Positions 27,415-38,000 of a DNA stretch of 64,000 nucleotides are shown one piece after another. How positions within the stretch are numbered: position 1 is the stretch's first letter; every line of letters starts with the position of its first letter. Source of the stretch: an uncultured Gammaproteobacteria bacterium (GTDB taxonomy: Bacteria > Pseudomonadota > Gammaproteobacteria > Eutrophobiales > Eutrophobiaceae); NCBI GenBank assembly GCA_958295485.1, contig OY282354.1, positions 2,876,042 to 2,940,041 on the forward strand, read 5' to 3'. The position numbers and the translations under genes were made by a program. The notes beneath the pieces were generated by a model, which did no database searches, had not been told where the DNA came from, and was given only the letters and a program-made list of their open reading frames with translations.

Positions 27415-28284
27415 CTACTCTTCCCGGAGCAAGTCCGAATGTCCGATTCTTTCCCGGGCAGGGTTGGGTCTCATCATAATGGACATGCCGCCATCAACGA
27501 TGACCTCCGTACCGGTAACGTAGCTACCGGCGTCACTGGCCAATAGCTGGACCTGGCCTTCAACTTCCTCGGGACGACCCAACCGGCCAAGGGCCGAATT
27601 ACCGGCAAAATCCTTAACAAAAGCCTCGCCGGCGCCCGGGCCATGCATTTGATCAAGGAGTTCAACTACGTTGGTTTGCATCATGTCTGTGTGGAAGGCG
27701 CCCAGGATCAGGCTGTTCACGGTAATACCATCATGGCCCAGTTCAGCCGCGGCCATCCGGGTGTAGGCATTAATCGCCCCTTTCGACGCTGCATACATCG
27801 ACTGGCCGATTGATACAGCTCTGAGGGAAGATTCTGATGAACTGAAAATAATTCTGCCCCATTGTTTTTTTTTCATATGGGGTAGAAAACGTGTTACCAG
27901 GGAGACATTCGCGGCAAAGTTGACCTGCATCAGGTTTGCCATTATTTTCTCCTGGTCATCACTGACGCCAAGTCTTGCTTCCTGTCCCGCATTACCGATA
28001 AAGATATCAACACCACCGAGTGTATCAATAACATAGTCCACCGAGTACTCAATGTCTTCCCTGTCCGACAGATCGATCTTGCGATAAATTACGGCATTGC
28101 CGGAATCCTCAGAAAGTTGTTTTGCCGCATCTTTAAGGGCTGTTTCACGACGGGCGGCTATCATCACACCCGCACCGGATCGGGCCAGGCCCCTGGCCAT
28201 ATAATATCCCAGGCCGGTGGCTCCCCCGGTGACAAAGGCTGTTTTACCGGTCAGATCAAACTTTTTAAACGCATCGATATTCAC
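27415..28284 (-). CDS. Short-chain dehydrogenase/reductase
   Basis: GKTAFVTGGATGLGYYMARGLARSGAGVMIAARR; IGNAG; SMYAASKGAINAYTR; IVDGG. Confidence 0.92.
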   Translation of the reverse strand: MNIDAFKKFDLTGKTAFVTGGATGLGYYMARGLARSGAGVMIAARRETALKDAAKQLSEDSGNAVIYRKIDLSDREDIEYSVDYVIDTLGGVDIFIGNAGQEARLGVSDDQEKIMANLMQVNFAANVSLVTRFLPHMKKKQWGRIIFSSSESSLRAVSIGQSMYAASKGAINAYTRMAAAELGHDGITVNSLILGAFHTDMMQTNVVELLDQMHGPGAGEAFVKDFAGNSALGRLGRPEEVEGQVQLLASDAGSYVTGTEVIVDGGMSIMMRPNPARERIGHSDLLREE

Positions 28285-28294
28285 GTTCGATTGA

Positions 28295-29446
28295 TCAGAT
28301 TGTACGGCTGATTATTAAACGCATTATTTCGGATGTGCCGGCGAAAATACGGTGCAGGCGAGCCCCTGTATATAAACGAGAGACATTATATTCATCCATA
28401 TAGCCTGCCCCACCATGGAATTGAACACATTGATCGATAATCCTGCCTTCCATCTCGCATACCCAGAGTTTCGCCATGGCACAAAGTTCCATGTCCAGCT
28501 TGCCATTTGCCCTGTAGTTGCGAATGATTTCGTCAAGGAAGGCGCGGCCAACAGCTAACTCCGTCTTGATTTCCGCCAGTTTGAACCGGGTATTCTGGAA
28601 CTCAAAAACAGGTTGACCAAAGCTGTTGCGGTTCTTTACAAATTCAACAGTTTCATGAAACGCCCGAGTCGCTGCAGCGTGACCAATGAGGGGCCATGTT
28701 ATGCGATCCATGTTGACACCGCCGAGCAGAATACCCATACCCTTGCCTTCAACCCCCATCAAATTACCGGCTGGAACATGAACATTATCAAAAAATATTT
28801 CTGCCGTATTACTGGCATGATTACCCATCTTGTTCAGGTCACGTCCCAATTGAAATCCCCCGCGATCAGCCTCAACAATGATGACCGAGATACCCTGGGC
28901 GCCCGCTGCCGGATCGGTTTTACAACCCACCATAAAGAATTTGGCGTCCTTCGCATTGGAGATATAGGTTTTGGAGCCGTTGACTACCCATTCATCCCCT
29001 TTCCGCACAGCCGTGGTCCGCATGGAGGCAACATCGCTACCGGAAGCGGGTTCTGTGATGGCAAGACCGGCGCGCGCTTCCCCTTTGACCATAGCCGGCA
29101 ACCACTTCCTGCGTTGTTCTTCGGTACCGTTTCGATAGAGAATTTCACTGCAGCCATCGCCAATCAAAGCGGGACCCATGCTGGCCCCGGCCGGGCTGTA
29201 TCCCAACTCTTCAGCAATCACCATCCGGTACATGAAGTCCCCACCAGGTCCACCGTATTCTTCGGGAATATCCACACCTAAAATGCCGACCTCGCCGGCT
29301 TTCAACCAGAACTCAGGTTCCGGGCCACCAATTTCTATCCAACGGTCAACGTTGGGCTCTACCTCTTCTTCCAGAAAGCGCCGGAATGTCTGGCGGAAAA
29401 TTTCGTGTTCCTCATCCCAGAGAGCTGGGTTGTGTGGGTAATACAT
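28295..29446 (-). CDS. Acyl-CoA dehydrogenase
   Basis: AGLAITEPASGSDVASMRTTA; VNGSKTYISNAKDAKFFMV; QFHGGAGYMDEYNVSRLYTGARLHRIFAGTSEIMRLIISR. Confidence 0.95.
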   Translation of the reverse strand: MYYPHNPALWDEEHEIFRQTFRRFLEEEVEPNVDRWIEIGGPEPEFWLKAGEVGILGVDIPEEYGGPGGDFMYRMVIAEELGYSPAGASMGPALIGDGCSEILYRNGTEEQRRKWLPAMVKGEARAGLAITEPASGSDVASMRTTAVRKGDEWVVNGSKTYISNAKDAKFFMVGCKTDPAAGAQGISVIIVEADRGGFQLGRDLNKMGNHASNTAEIFFDNVHVPAGNLMGVEGKGMGILLGGVNMDRITWPLIGHAAATRAFHETVEFVKNRNSFGQPVFEFQNTRFKLAEIKTELAVGRAFLDEIIRNYRANGKLDMELCAMAKLWVCEMEGRIIDQCVQFHGGAGYMDEYNVSRLYTGARLHRIFAGTSEIMRLIISRTI

Positions 29447-29570
29447 TGCTGTTATCTCCAATTATTGAAATCGGCCCGGATACTGAGCTGTAATCAGTGT
29501 GCTGCGCAGACATGGAGCACATTACCGCGTTTCCCTGTTCCATTGTCTATTCCTGGTTGGCGGTTAATTA

Positions 29571-29586
29571 TATAGCATATGCTATA
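29571..29586. promoter_or_regulatory. Cluster palindrome site, perfect (tatagcatatgctata)
   Basis: Upstream of ACAD on minus strand; minus strand reads TTGCTT-18-TATATA across the palindrome. Confidence 0.85.
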
Positions 29587-29704
29587 TTTAACAAGCAACA
29601 GGCTTAACAGGCAGACAGCCTGCTACAGCGGAAGCGATACACAACCGGGTTATCGGTAACCCGTAAATCAGTTCCTTTGTCAGGTAAAACCTTCGGGTTG
29701 CTAT

Positions 29705-30949
29705 TCAGGTACGCGGGTGAAACTTCACGTTCATGCCGTACAGGCCGCGAAAAACTCCCACAGGCATAAAATCCAGTTTCCTGTCCAGGATTTCCACCGA
29801 CTCAAACCGGTTCACCAGTGCCGTGAAGAACTCAACCAATTGCAGCTTGGCCAGCAAATGCCCGATACAATGATGCACGCCAGGGGCAAAAACCTGTGAA
29901 TTGGAATTGTTCCGGAAAAAATCCAGCTTGTCCGGCTCATTCCATTCCCGCGGGTCGAAATTCGCGCCGATAACGGACAGGAACACGATATCGCCTTTTT
30001 TCAACTGTTTACCATGCCACTTGAAGTCTTCGCCGACAATTCGAGGCTGGCCGGATGACATGCCAATGTAGCGCATCAACTCGAGGATACAGTCCTGCAT
30101 CCTGTCCGGGTGTTCATACATGTATTGCCAGGCCTCCGGGTGCCGGCTCAGTGCTTCGACACCCATGGTCATGGTATTGCTGGTGGTATCGTGCCCGGCG
30201 ATAATCACGACATTCATTGTCGCGAGCAGTTCGTCCATGGTAAGCCTGTCACCTTCTTCCGTCGCATGAAGCAATGCGGTCAATAAATCATCTTTGGGAT
30301 CGGTCTTGCGTTTTTCCAGTTCCACCTTGCATACCTCCCCCATTTCCACCGTTGCTTTCTCGGTGTTTTCAAGGACCTCAGGCGGCGGCATGGATGAGGT
30401 CATGCCTTCGACAACCGCGTTCGCCCATTCCCTCAGTGACGCAAAATGTTCTTCCGGGATCCCGGCCATTTTGAATATCACATAACCCGGCAGCGGACGG
30501 GCAATCTGCTCATTGAATTCGATTTCCGGGGATTCTATTGCCTTGTCCAGGAGAAAGTTGACACGCTCCCTTACATAGGGCCGCAATTTTTCCACCATTT
30601 TTTTGGTAAAGGCCTTCATCACCAGCTTTCTCAAACGCGCATGTTCTTCGCCATCCACACCGACAATCCAGTGATTTACATAATGCGATATAGTCGGTAT
30701 GCGCAGTTCTCGTTCCTCGACCGGGATGGACGCCAGTGAAAATTCATTCCGGCCCGCATTTAACAACGGGACCCGGCATTCAAAGCCATCGCTGACGTCT
30801 TCGAAACGGGTGACTATCCAGCAATTGGAGGCTTTACTCCAATGGATCGGCTCCATCTCCCGCAACTGGTTAACGTCATTGATAAAATCCAGACCGCCGC
30901 GCTGGGGATCGCGCAGCAGGTCGATATCGAAATCCTGTCGTGCCGTCAT
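29705..30949 (-). CDS. Cytochrome P450
   Basis: FAPGVHHCIGHLLAKLQ heme ligand motif; I-helix IIAGHDTTSNTM; ATG at 30949 behind ggagag. Confidence 0.94.
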   Translation of the reverse strand: MTARQDFDIDLLRDPQRGGLDFINDVNQLREMEPIHWSKASNCWIVTRFEDVSDGFECRVPLLNAGRNEFSLASIPVEERELRIPTISHYVNHWIVGVDGEEHARLRKLVMKAFTKKMVEKLRPYVRERVNFLLDKAIESPEIEFNEQIARPLPGYVIFKMAGIPEEHFASLREWANAVVEGMTSSMPPPEVLENTEKATVEMGEVCKVELEKRKTDPKDDLLTALLHATEEGDRLTMDELLATMNVVIIAGHDTTSNTMTMGVEALSRHPEAWQYMYEHPDRMQDCILELMRYIGMSSGQPRIVGEDFKWHGKQLKKGDIVFLSVIGANFDPREWNEPDKLDFFRNNSNSQVFAPGVHHCIGHLLAKLQLVEFFTALVNRFESVEILDRKLDFMPVGVFRGLYGMNVKFHPRT

Positions 30950-31044
30950 AAATGCTCTCCAGACAAATTGCCTAAACAATCCCCGTAACAGCTGGTTTGT
31001 TTACAGGATATCACGGGGTTATCATTGTTCGATCAGGTCTGCGA

Positions 31045-32382
31045 TCAGTTCGTAAAACCGGCAAGATCCGATGCCAGGTCGTTCAATATCTTAGGGAACG
31101 AATTAAAGCCAATGGCGGCTATACGCAGGTCCCGGTCAACACCGGATGTGTACATGGAATGAGCGCCACCCATTTGAATTGCAAGCATGACCGATCGCCA
31201 GATGGTGAAAAACTGCATGCGGATATCTGATATCTTCCAGCCCCCATTGCTGCGATAGATCTCCATAAACTCGGACCACGGCATAATGGATTCAATCAGT
31301 CCCTTGCAATAGCAGAGATCTTCTGCCGGGTCACCGGCGTGGGCGAACTCCCAGTCAAGAAGACCTGTCACTTGGTCGCCCTCTCCCATCACATTGTGCA
31401 ACCCGGCATCACCATGCACCAGCTTGCGCTCATTGCCTATGTTATTCATTTGCAGGTATAACCAGGCAAAAGCAGTATCGAGTATCGGCGTTGGGGCTAC
31501 TTTTTCCGTGTAACGCCGGTAGAAACTGTCAACCATGGCCCTGACGGGGTGTTGTTCCTCGCCCCAGTTCAAGTTGCCGGCGAGACTGCTGCGTTTTATA
31601 TCCATTGAGTGTACCCGGGCCAATGTGGCGGCGAAAGCTCTTGCGATTGCCGGCGGGGCATCGCTCTGAAACAGGGTTCCCATGGCCTGGCCCCGCACCC
31701 TGGAAAAGGCGATGAATGCCCCCCCGATGACAGAGGTGTCCGTTTCAATCCACAGGGGTTCCGGGACCTGGATGCCGGCCTTCCATAATGCCACGATAAC
31801 GGGGTATTCATAGGTGACGGAAACCCCTGTGACCATATGGGAGAAGTCGCGCCGAATGACGATGGAACGCGCGCCGTTTTGATCCTGCACATCTAGCAAA
31901 ATCGTACCCTTTGACCTCCCGCCGGGTATCACTTTCACGCCGGAGACTTCAATGGCAGGATCGTCCGGGAATTTCTCTTTAAGGTATTTACTGAAGGTTT
32001 CTTTCGGAATGTTCAGTTCGTCACCCGAACTGCCTTCGGGCGCGGTACTGCCGGCGATCTCCACCAGGCGTTGTTCAACAGCATCACGGCGGGTCCGGTC
32101 TGCAGCGGCAAAACGGGCGATGGTTGCCGCCAGTTCCGGGATTCTGCCCCGGTCGATTGATTTATCATATAGCGTAGCGAGGTCTGCCGTAGATATGCCT
32201 TGGGGACAGTTGGCGCCATGTTCTTCCGATGAAACTTCAACCTCGGCGGCAATACGTACCAGCATCATGTCGATTAAGTCTGCCCGGTGCCTGGCCTGCG
32301 CTGTAGTCACATTGGTTCTTATGTCTTCACGCAAAGCCGTTAACAGGCTTTGTATCAGGTCAACCAGAACGGATGGTTTCAT
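31045..32382 (-). CDS. APH-type phosphotransferase, paralog 2
   Basis: LVHGDAGLHNVMGEGDQVTGLLDWEFAHAGDPAEDLCY. Confidence 0.88.
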   Translation of the reverse strand: MKPSVLVDLIQSLLTALREDIRTNVTTAQARHRADLIDMMLVRIAAEVEVSSEEHGANCPQGISTADLATLYDKSIDRGRIPELAATIARFAAADRTRRDAVEQRLVEIAGSTAPEGSSGDELNIPKETFSKYLKEKFPDDPAIEVSGVKVIPGGRSKGTILLDVQDQNGARSIVIRRDFSHMVTGVSVTYEYPVIVALWKAGIQVPEPLWIETDTSVIGGAFIAFSRVRGQAMGTLFQSDAPPAIARAFAATLARVHSMDIKRSSLAGNLNWGEEQHPVRAMVDSFYRRYTEKVAPTPILDTAFAWLYLQMNNIGNERKLVHGDAGLHNVMGEGDQVTGLLDWEFAHAGDPAEDLCYCKGLIESIMPWSEFMEIYRSNGGWKISDIRMQFFTIWRSVMLAIQMGGAHSMYTSGVDRDLRIAAIGFNSFPKILNDLASDLAGFTN

Positions 32383-32402
32383 ATAAACGATTTACCAGGG
32401 CT

Positions 32403-32942
32403 TTACAGAAGAATTGTCAAGGCCCCCATTGTGGCCAGACAATACAGGTCCAGTTCGACACGCTTTTTAACCAGACGCAGTCCGCCAGGTGTACGGGCCA
32501 GCGTGGCCCGGACCAGGGATGGATAGATCACGGTCTCACTACCTTTAGTGCGATAAACCGAAGCATTGAACTGAACTCCAGCCTGGCGCGCATCCTGGTG
32601 AATAATCCTTACATGCCCGTACATGTGACGGGTGCGAGACCGGACATACTCGGCATGGAAACTGTTCTTCTTCATGCGCACGATGCGCTGTTCCAGACGA
32701 TAGCGATTGTCCGAAATCAGGAACATGGTACTCGAAGATTCCAGGGATCCCGGGTCGTCTTCACCCGTCGGCGCCACCTGGTAGCTCAGTTCGCCGCTCT
32801 CCGACCAAAGCCCCAACCATTCGTCCAGTGCCCATTGGTCGAGATGGTCCGCTTCAAGGTACAGAAAATCCTCTACTTCAGGCCGGTTCAATCCACAATT
32901 TTGTTGTTGCACGTTCTGTTCACCCCGCTGATGTTCAGGCAT
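32403..32942 (-). CDS. Rieske aromatic-ring-hydroxylating dioxygenase, beta subunit
   Basis: EVEDFLYLEADHLDQWALDEWLGLWSESGELSYQVAPTGEDD; SRTRHMYGHVRI; overlaps alpha-subunit stop. Confidence 0.9.
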   Translation of the reverse strand: MPEHQRGEQNVQQQNCGLNRPEVEDFLYLEADHLDQWALDEWLGLWSESGELSYQVAPTGEDDPGSLESSSTMFLISDNRYRLEQRIVRMKKNSFHAEYVRSRTRHMYGHVRIIHQDARQAGVQFNASVYRTKGSETVIYPSLVRATLARTPGGLRLVKKRVELDLYCLATMGALTILL

Positions 32943-34221
32943 TCATCATGCGGTCCCACTCGAGCCAGTAAGCACGCATCTGCAACTCATCGTACAGATC
33001 AGCCTCGGCGCCTTCACGGGTAATCTCTTCTGCACTGAAACCTTTTGAGAAATCATTCCATTCCACGTCCGTCGCCTCATAGGCCCGCTGGCATAATTCC
33101 AGCATGGCCACATCATCGGGGGTAGCAAAGCCTCCCGGGCCGAGGAATGACAACATGTTATCCAGCCGTATCTCTCGCAGGGTGTCCGATTCGTCAATGG
33201 GACCCAGTGTCCAGGCCCTCACCATCATCCTGTTATATGCCGTGGGTACAATCGAACGTACAAGCACTGACTGCTGGTCATTGATGACGGAATTGGGAAA
33301 GATCACCATGTTGCGATGGGTATCACAGATGACATTTCCGCGCTCCTCACCCACGCGTGCGATGACTTCCTCACGCTTGGCCTCTACCTCTTCCCTGACC
33401 TTTTCACCCATGCTGGGGATCCATTGCGCCACCGCCCTGCCCGCCTTGATGGCGATTTCAAAACAGGCATGTCCGTGACCAAATGAACGGGCGGCACCGA
33501 CAGGCTTCAGCTCCATTCCGGAGCCCTTCATCGTTTCCACCAGGTACTCTACATAGCTTGCGTGAACAGATGACAGGTGGTACCCGTCGTAACTGTTCTC
33601 GCACAGCAATTTATAGTTGGCATTAATTTCATATTCATGAACACCGCTTATGACTTCCATCCCCACTGCGGAGTGTTCACTGATCATTTGCAGGCAGTCG
33701 GCTGCTCCACCCAGGAACGACTCCAGTGACTGCGCATCCGGATCGAAATTAACGAAGTAAAAACCCGCATACTGCTGCAGGTTCGGCACGCTCAGCAGTG
33801 TAGTACGGCCATCGCAGAAACCGTCGGGAAAGGCCGCGTCGGCTTCGGGTGAACCGGTGGAAACCAGAACACCATCATCGCGATAGACCCAGCCGTGATA
33901 CGGACAGACAAAGGATTTGCTGTTGCCGCCCCGGTCCCGGCAGACCGCCGCTCCGCGATGCCGGCAACTGTTATAAAACCCACGAACCACCCCGTTTCTG
34001 TCGCGGTTCAAAACCAGGTCCTTGCCAACCACCGTTCGGGTTATAAAATCACCCGGTTTGGCGATTTCCGCTTCGTGGGCCAGTGCGATCCAGCTTTTGT
34101 GCAGGACTTTTTTCTGCTCCAATGCAAAGACTTCCGGGTCCCTGTAGGCGTCGCGGTGAACCAGAAAAGTCTTTTCTGCCGGATTGATATTCAGGAAGCG
34201 TGATTTATAGCACTTATCCAT
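32935..34221 (-). CDS. Rieske aromatic-ring-hydroxylating dioxygenase, alpha subunit
   Basis: Rieske motif CRHRGAAVCRDRGGNSKSFVCPYHGW; iron site ENSYDGYHLSSVH. Confidence 0.94.
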   Translation of the reverse strand: MDKCYKSRFLNINPAEKTFLVHRDAYRDPEVFALEQKKVLHKSWIALAHEAEIAKPGDFITRTVVGKDLVLNRDRNGVVRGFYNSCRHRGAAVCRDRGGNSKSFVCPYHGWVYRDDGVLVSTGSPEADAAFPDGFCDGRTTLLSVPNLQQYAGFYFVNFDPDAQSLESFLGGAADCLQMISEHSAVGMEVISGVHEYEINANYKLLCENSYDGYHLSSVHASYVEYLVETMKGSGMELKPVGAARSFGHGHACFEIAIKAGRAVAQWIPSMGEKVREEVEAKREEVIARVGEERGNVICDTHRNMVIFPNSVINDQQSVLVRSIVPTAYNRMMVRAWTLGPIDESDTLREIRLDNMLSFLGPGGFATPDDVAMLELCQRAYEATDVEWNDFSKGFSAEEITREGAEADLYDELQMRAYWLEWDRMMNA

Positions 34222-34240
34222 CTTATCCTGCCCGATTCAG

Positions 34241-35077
34241 TTATAAAATTTGCTCCGCCAGGTACGCCTGCAGTCCATAGGCCGGCCTCCCCAGTATTGC
34301 CGTCACGGTTTCGGTCACGTTTTCATAAAGCCCTTCACGCATGCCGCGCGCCATTTGCAGCATCTGCTCCACACGATAAGGACGAAGCCCAGCTGAGAGC
34401 AAGGTATCACGCCATTGTTTTTCTGTTACCTCTTCATAACAGACTGTCCCGCCATAAGCAGCGGAGAGCAAACCGGTCGTTTCCTCCCAGGAGAGTGACT
34501 CAGGCCCTGTCAATGTGAATTCGCCACCCAACAGGTCATCGTCGCACAAGGCAACTTTCGCAACGCCGGCGATGTCCCGGGTATCAATAAAGCTGAGCCT
34601 GCTCCCGCGTCCTGCAGGGAAAGCAATAAGACCGCTCTTGACGCTTTGACTGAGAAAGCCGCGGGTAAAGTTCTGCATGAACCACCCCGGTCGCAGGATC
34701 GTATATTCAAGACCGGATTTGATCAGGTGGTCCTCGGCAGCACAGAGGACCCGCCAATCCTTATCGAGACCCATGGCAGTGGAAAACACGATCCTTTCTG
34801 CGCCGGCAGCGGCAGCCGCATCAATAAAAGGCAAAAGCGTCTCGTCCGGACAGGGATCGCCTGCCTTGGGAATCATGAAGATGCGCGTAACACCGGACAG
34901 GGCCGTAATCCAGCTGGTTGGATCATCGTAGTCAAAAACGACCTTATCCAGCGCGCCCTGTACATGGATTCCTTGTACGTTTCTTGACGCCGCACAAACA
35001 TGCCGACCTTCCCCACTTAACTGCTCGGCGAGGCTTGAGCCGATATTGCCGGTTGCCCCGATGACAAGAAATTTCAT
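34241..35077 (-). CDS. NmrA-like NAD(P)-binding protein
   Basis: MKFLVIGATGNIGSSLAEQLSGEGRHVCAASRN; LRPGWFMQNF. Confidence 0.85.
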   Translation of the reverse strand: MKFLVIGATGNIGSSLAEQLSGEGRHVCAASRNVQGIHVQGALDKVVFDYDDPTSWITALSGVTRIFMIPKAGDPCPDETLLPFIDAAAAAGAERIVFSTAMGLDKDWRVLCAAEDHLIKSGLEYTILRPGWFMQNFTRGFLSQSVKSGLIAFPAGRGSRLSFIDTRDIAGVAKVALCDDDLLGGEFTLTGPESLSWEETTGLLSAAYGGTVCYEEVTEKQWRDTLLSAGLRPYRVEQMLQMARGMREGLYENVTETVTAILGRPAYGLQAYLAEQIL

Positions 35078-35089
35078 TCCGGACAAAGA

Positions 35090-38000
35090 TCAGGCCGCCG
35101 AGGCCATAATCCGCTGCGGATACTTATCCCATTCCTTCAGTTTATTGCGCAATTGGGCGTCGTAGTGACGGATATTATCCTCCTTGATGTGGCCATAACC
35201 CTTTATCATTTCCGGTAGCGCGGCAATTTCCCCTGCCAGCGCGTATTTGTCTTTGTCCAATGTCTCAAGGATATGCTCAATATGCCTGCGGTACTCAACG
35301 ACAAGCGCTCGTTCCCGTTGCCGTTCCTTGCTGTACCCGAAGATATCGAAAGCCGTTCCCCGCAGCCGCTTTAGCTTTGCAAGAACACCGAATAGCGTGA
35401 ACATCCATGGGCCAAACTCAATCTTCCCGGGCTGACCCGTGCGCTTGTTCCTGAATGATAGCAGGGGTGGCGCCAGATTGAATTTCAGCTTGTAGTTACC
35501 TTCAAACTGCTGCTTCAACCTGCGTTCGAAATCACCTGATGTATACAGACGGGCAACCTCGTACTCATCCTTGTAGGCCATAAGTTTATAGAGATAGCGG
35601 CCCACGGTTTCTGCCAGTTCCGTACTGTCACCGTCCAGGGCATCTTCCGCAGCCCGCACCGTGTCAATGAGTTGTTTGTACTCACCGGCGTAGCCTGCTC
35701 CCTGATAGTCCGTCAGGTCACTGATACGCCGCTCGATCAATTCGTCCACAGATTCGGGTAACTGCAGTTCACCATCATCCAGAGATGATTCTGCTATATA
35801 ACGCTCCACCGCCTCCGGATCATGGGCAGCCATTCTACCCCACGCAAGGGTATGCAGATTGGTTGTAACGGCCACGCCATTGAGTTCAATTGCTGTCTCT
35901 ACCGATTCTACGGTGAGGGGAACCAGTCCTTTTTGCAAGGCGAAACCCAGCATAAATACGTTGGTGGCAATGCTGTCACCCGTCAGCCTGGTTGCCAGGG
36001 TGGTTGCCGCAACATCTGACAGGCTATCATCACCGACCAGTTGCCGTAGCACGGCCAGCATGGAATCCTTGCCGAAATCGATATTCATGTTGCGCTGGAA
36101 CTGGGCGGTAGGAACAACATCATTATTAACAAGAATACTGGCGGACTCGGAACGTACCAGGTCGGTTACCTGGGCGCCGGATGTCACCACCAGGTCACAA
36201 CCGATAACCAGGTCGGCTGCCCCGCTCCACAATCTTGGGGCATTGATACTCTTTGTGTCGGGCGCAATACGTATGTGGCTCAATACCGCACCGCCTTTCT
36301 GGGCCATGCCGGTAATATCAAGAACGCTGCAGGCTTTTTCTTCCACGTGGGCTGCCATACCGAGAATTGCCCCGACAGTGAGTACTCCCGTACCGCCAAT
36401 CCCGGTAATCAGGATGTTATAGGCGCCATCTCCTGACACGGTTTCCGGTGTAGGCAAGCCGGCAAAGATCTGTTCCTGTTCCGTGCGGGCTTGCTCTGCC
36501 TTGCGTAGCTCTCCACCTTCCACGGTCACAAAGGAGGGGCAGAACCCGTACTGGCAACTGTAATCCTTGTTACAACTGGATTGATCAATTCGACGCTTGC
36601 GACCGTACTCGGTATCCACCGGCTGGATGCTTATACAATTGGACTGCGTAGAACAGTCGCCGCAACCTTCACAGACATCCTGGTTGATATACAGCCGCTT
36701 GTCCGGATCGGGGAAAAGGCCGCGTTTGCGGCGGCGACGTTTCTCAGCCGCACAGGTCTGGTCATAGATAATGGCCGAAACACCTTTCTGTTTTTGCATC
36801 TCCCGCTGAACAGATTCCAGTTCATCACGGTGATAGACCCTGGTCTGGGGCGGCCAGTGCACGGATGCAGGGTATTTTTCGGGCTCATCGGTGACAACGG
36901 CAATCGGTTTGACCCCTTCCCAATAGATCTGGTTGGCCATCATCTCCACCGTAAGCTCACCATCGATTGGCTGCCCTCCGGTCATGGCAACAGCATCGTT
37001 ATACAATAGCTTGTAAGTGATATTTGCTCCGGCGGCCAGGGCTGAACGTATGGCCAGGAGGCCGGAATGAAAATAAGTCCCGTCCCCCAGGTTCTGGAAG
37101 GAGTGTTCCAGATCCATAAAGTGGTGCAAACCTACCCAAAGTGAGCCTTCCGCTCCCATTTGCGCCGCGTATTCCGTTTCACGGTCAGGCATCACCAGGG
37201 GCACGATGCCATAACAACCCACACCCGTGAACGTCAGACTGCCATCAATGGTTTTGGTGGATGTGTTGTGGGGGCACCCCGAACAGAAGTAGGCGGTGCG
37301 AAAAGCATTGACCGGAGGTAATTGTGCAACCTTGCTGCGACGATTTTCAATTTCAGCCACCTTGGCATCCATTTGTGGATAGTTGATATCCAGTACCTTT
37401 AACCGGCGTACCAGTACGTCAACCATGAGGTTAACATTGGTTTCGCCGAACTCAGGGACCAGGGTGTTACCTTCATTATCCTTTTTACCGGTGATAACAG
37501 GACGCTGCGCCTGGGGTAATGCATAAAGCAGGCGCGTTAACTGATCTTCAATAATCGGGTTTTTGTCTTCCACCACCATTATTTCATCGTGATCGAGACA
37601 AAACTCCCTGATGCCTTGCGGCTCCATGGGCCATGTGACGGCCAATTTGTAGATGCGGATACCCAGGTCAGAAGCCATGGCCGTATCGATGCCCAGCTCC
37701 TGTAATGCTTCCATCAGGTCAAGATAGGGCTTGCCGGCTGTGACAATGCCTAACTTGCGCTTGGCGCTATCCTGCACTACCTTGTTCAAGCCATTGGCGT
37801 GGATAAATGCATCGACAAGGGGCAGCTTGAATTGAACCAGCCGGCGTTCCTGAACGAGGGGCATGAAGTCGTTGTGAACGGCATTGACACCTTCAGGCGG
37901 GAAGGTGCATCCTTCCGGTGTGATAATTTCCAGTTTTTCCGAATCGGCCTCGGCAGTGGAAGTCAACTCAATTGTATCGGTCACGCCCTTAAGAGCTACC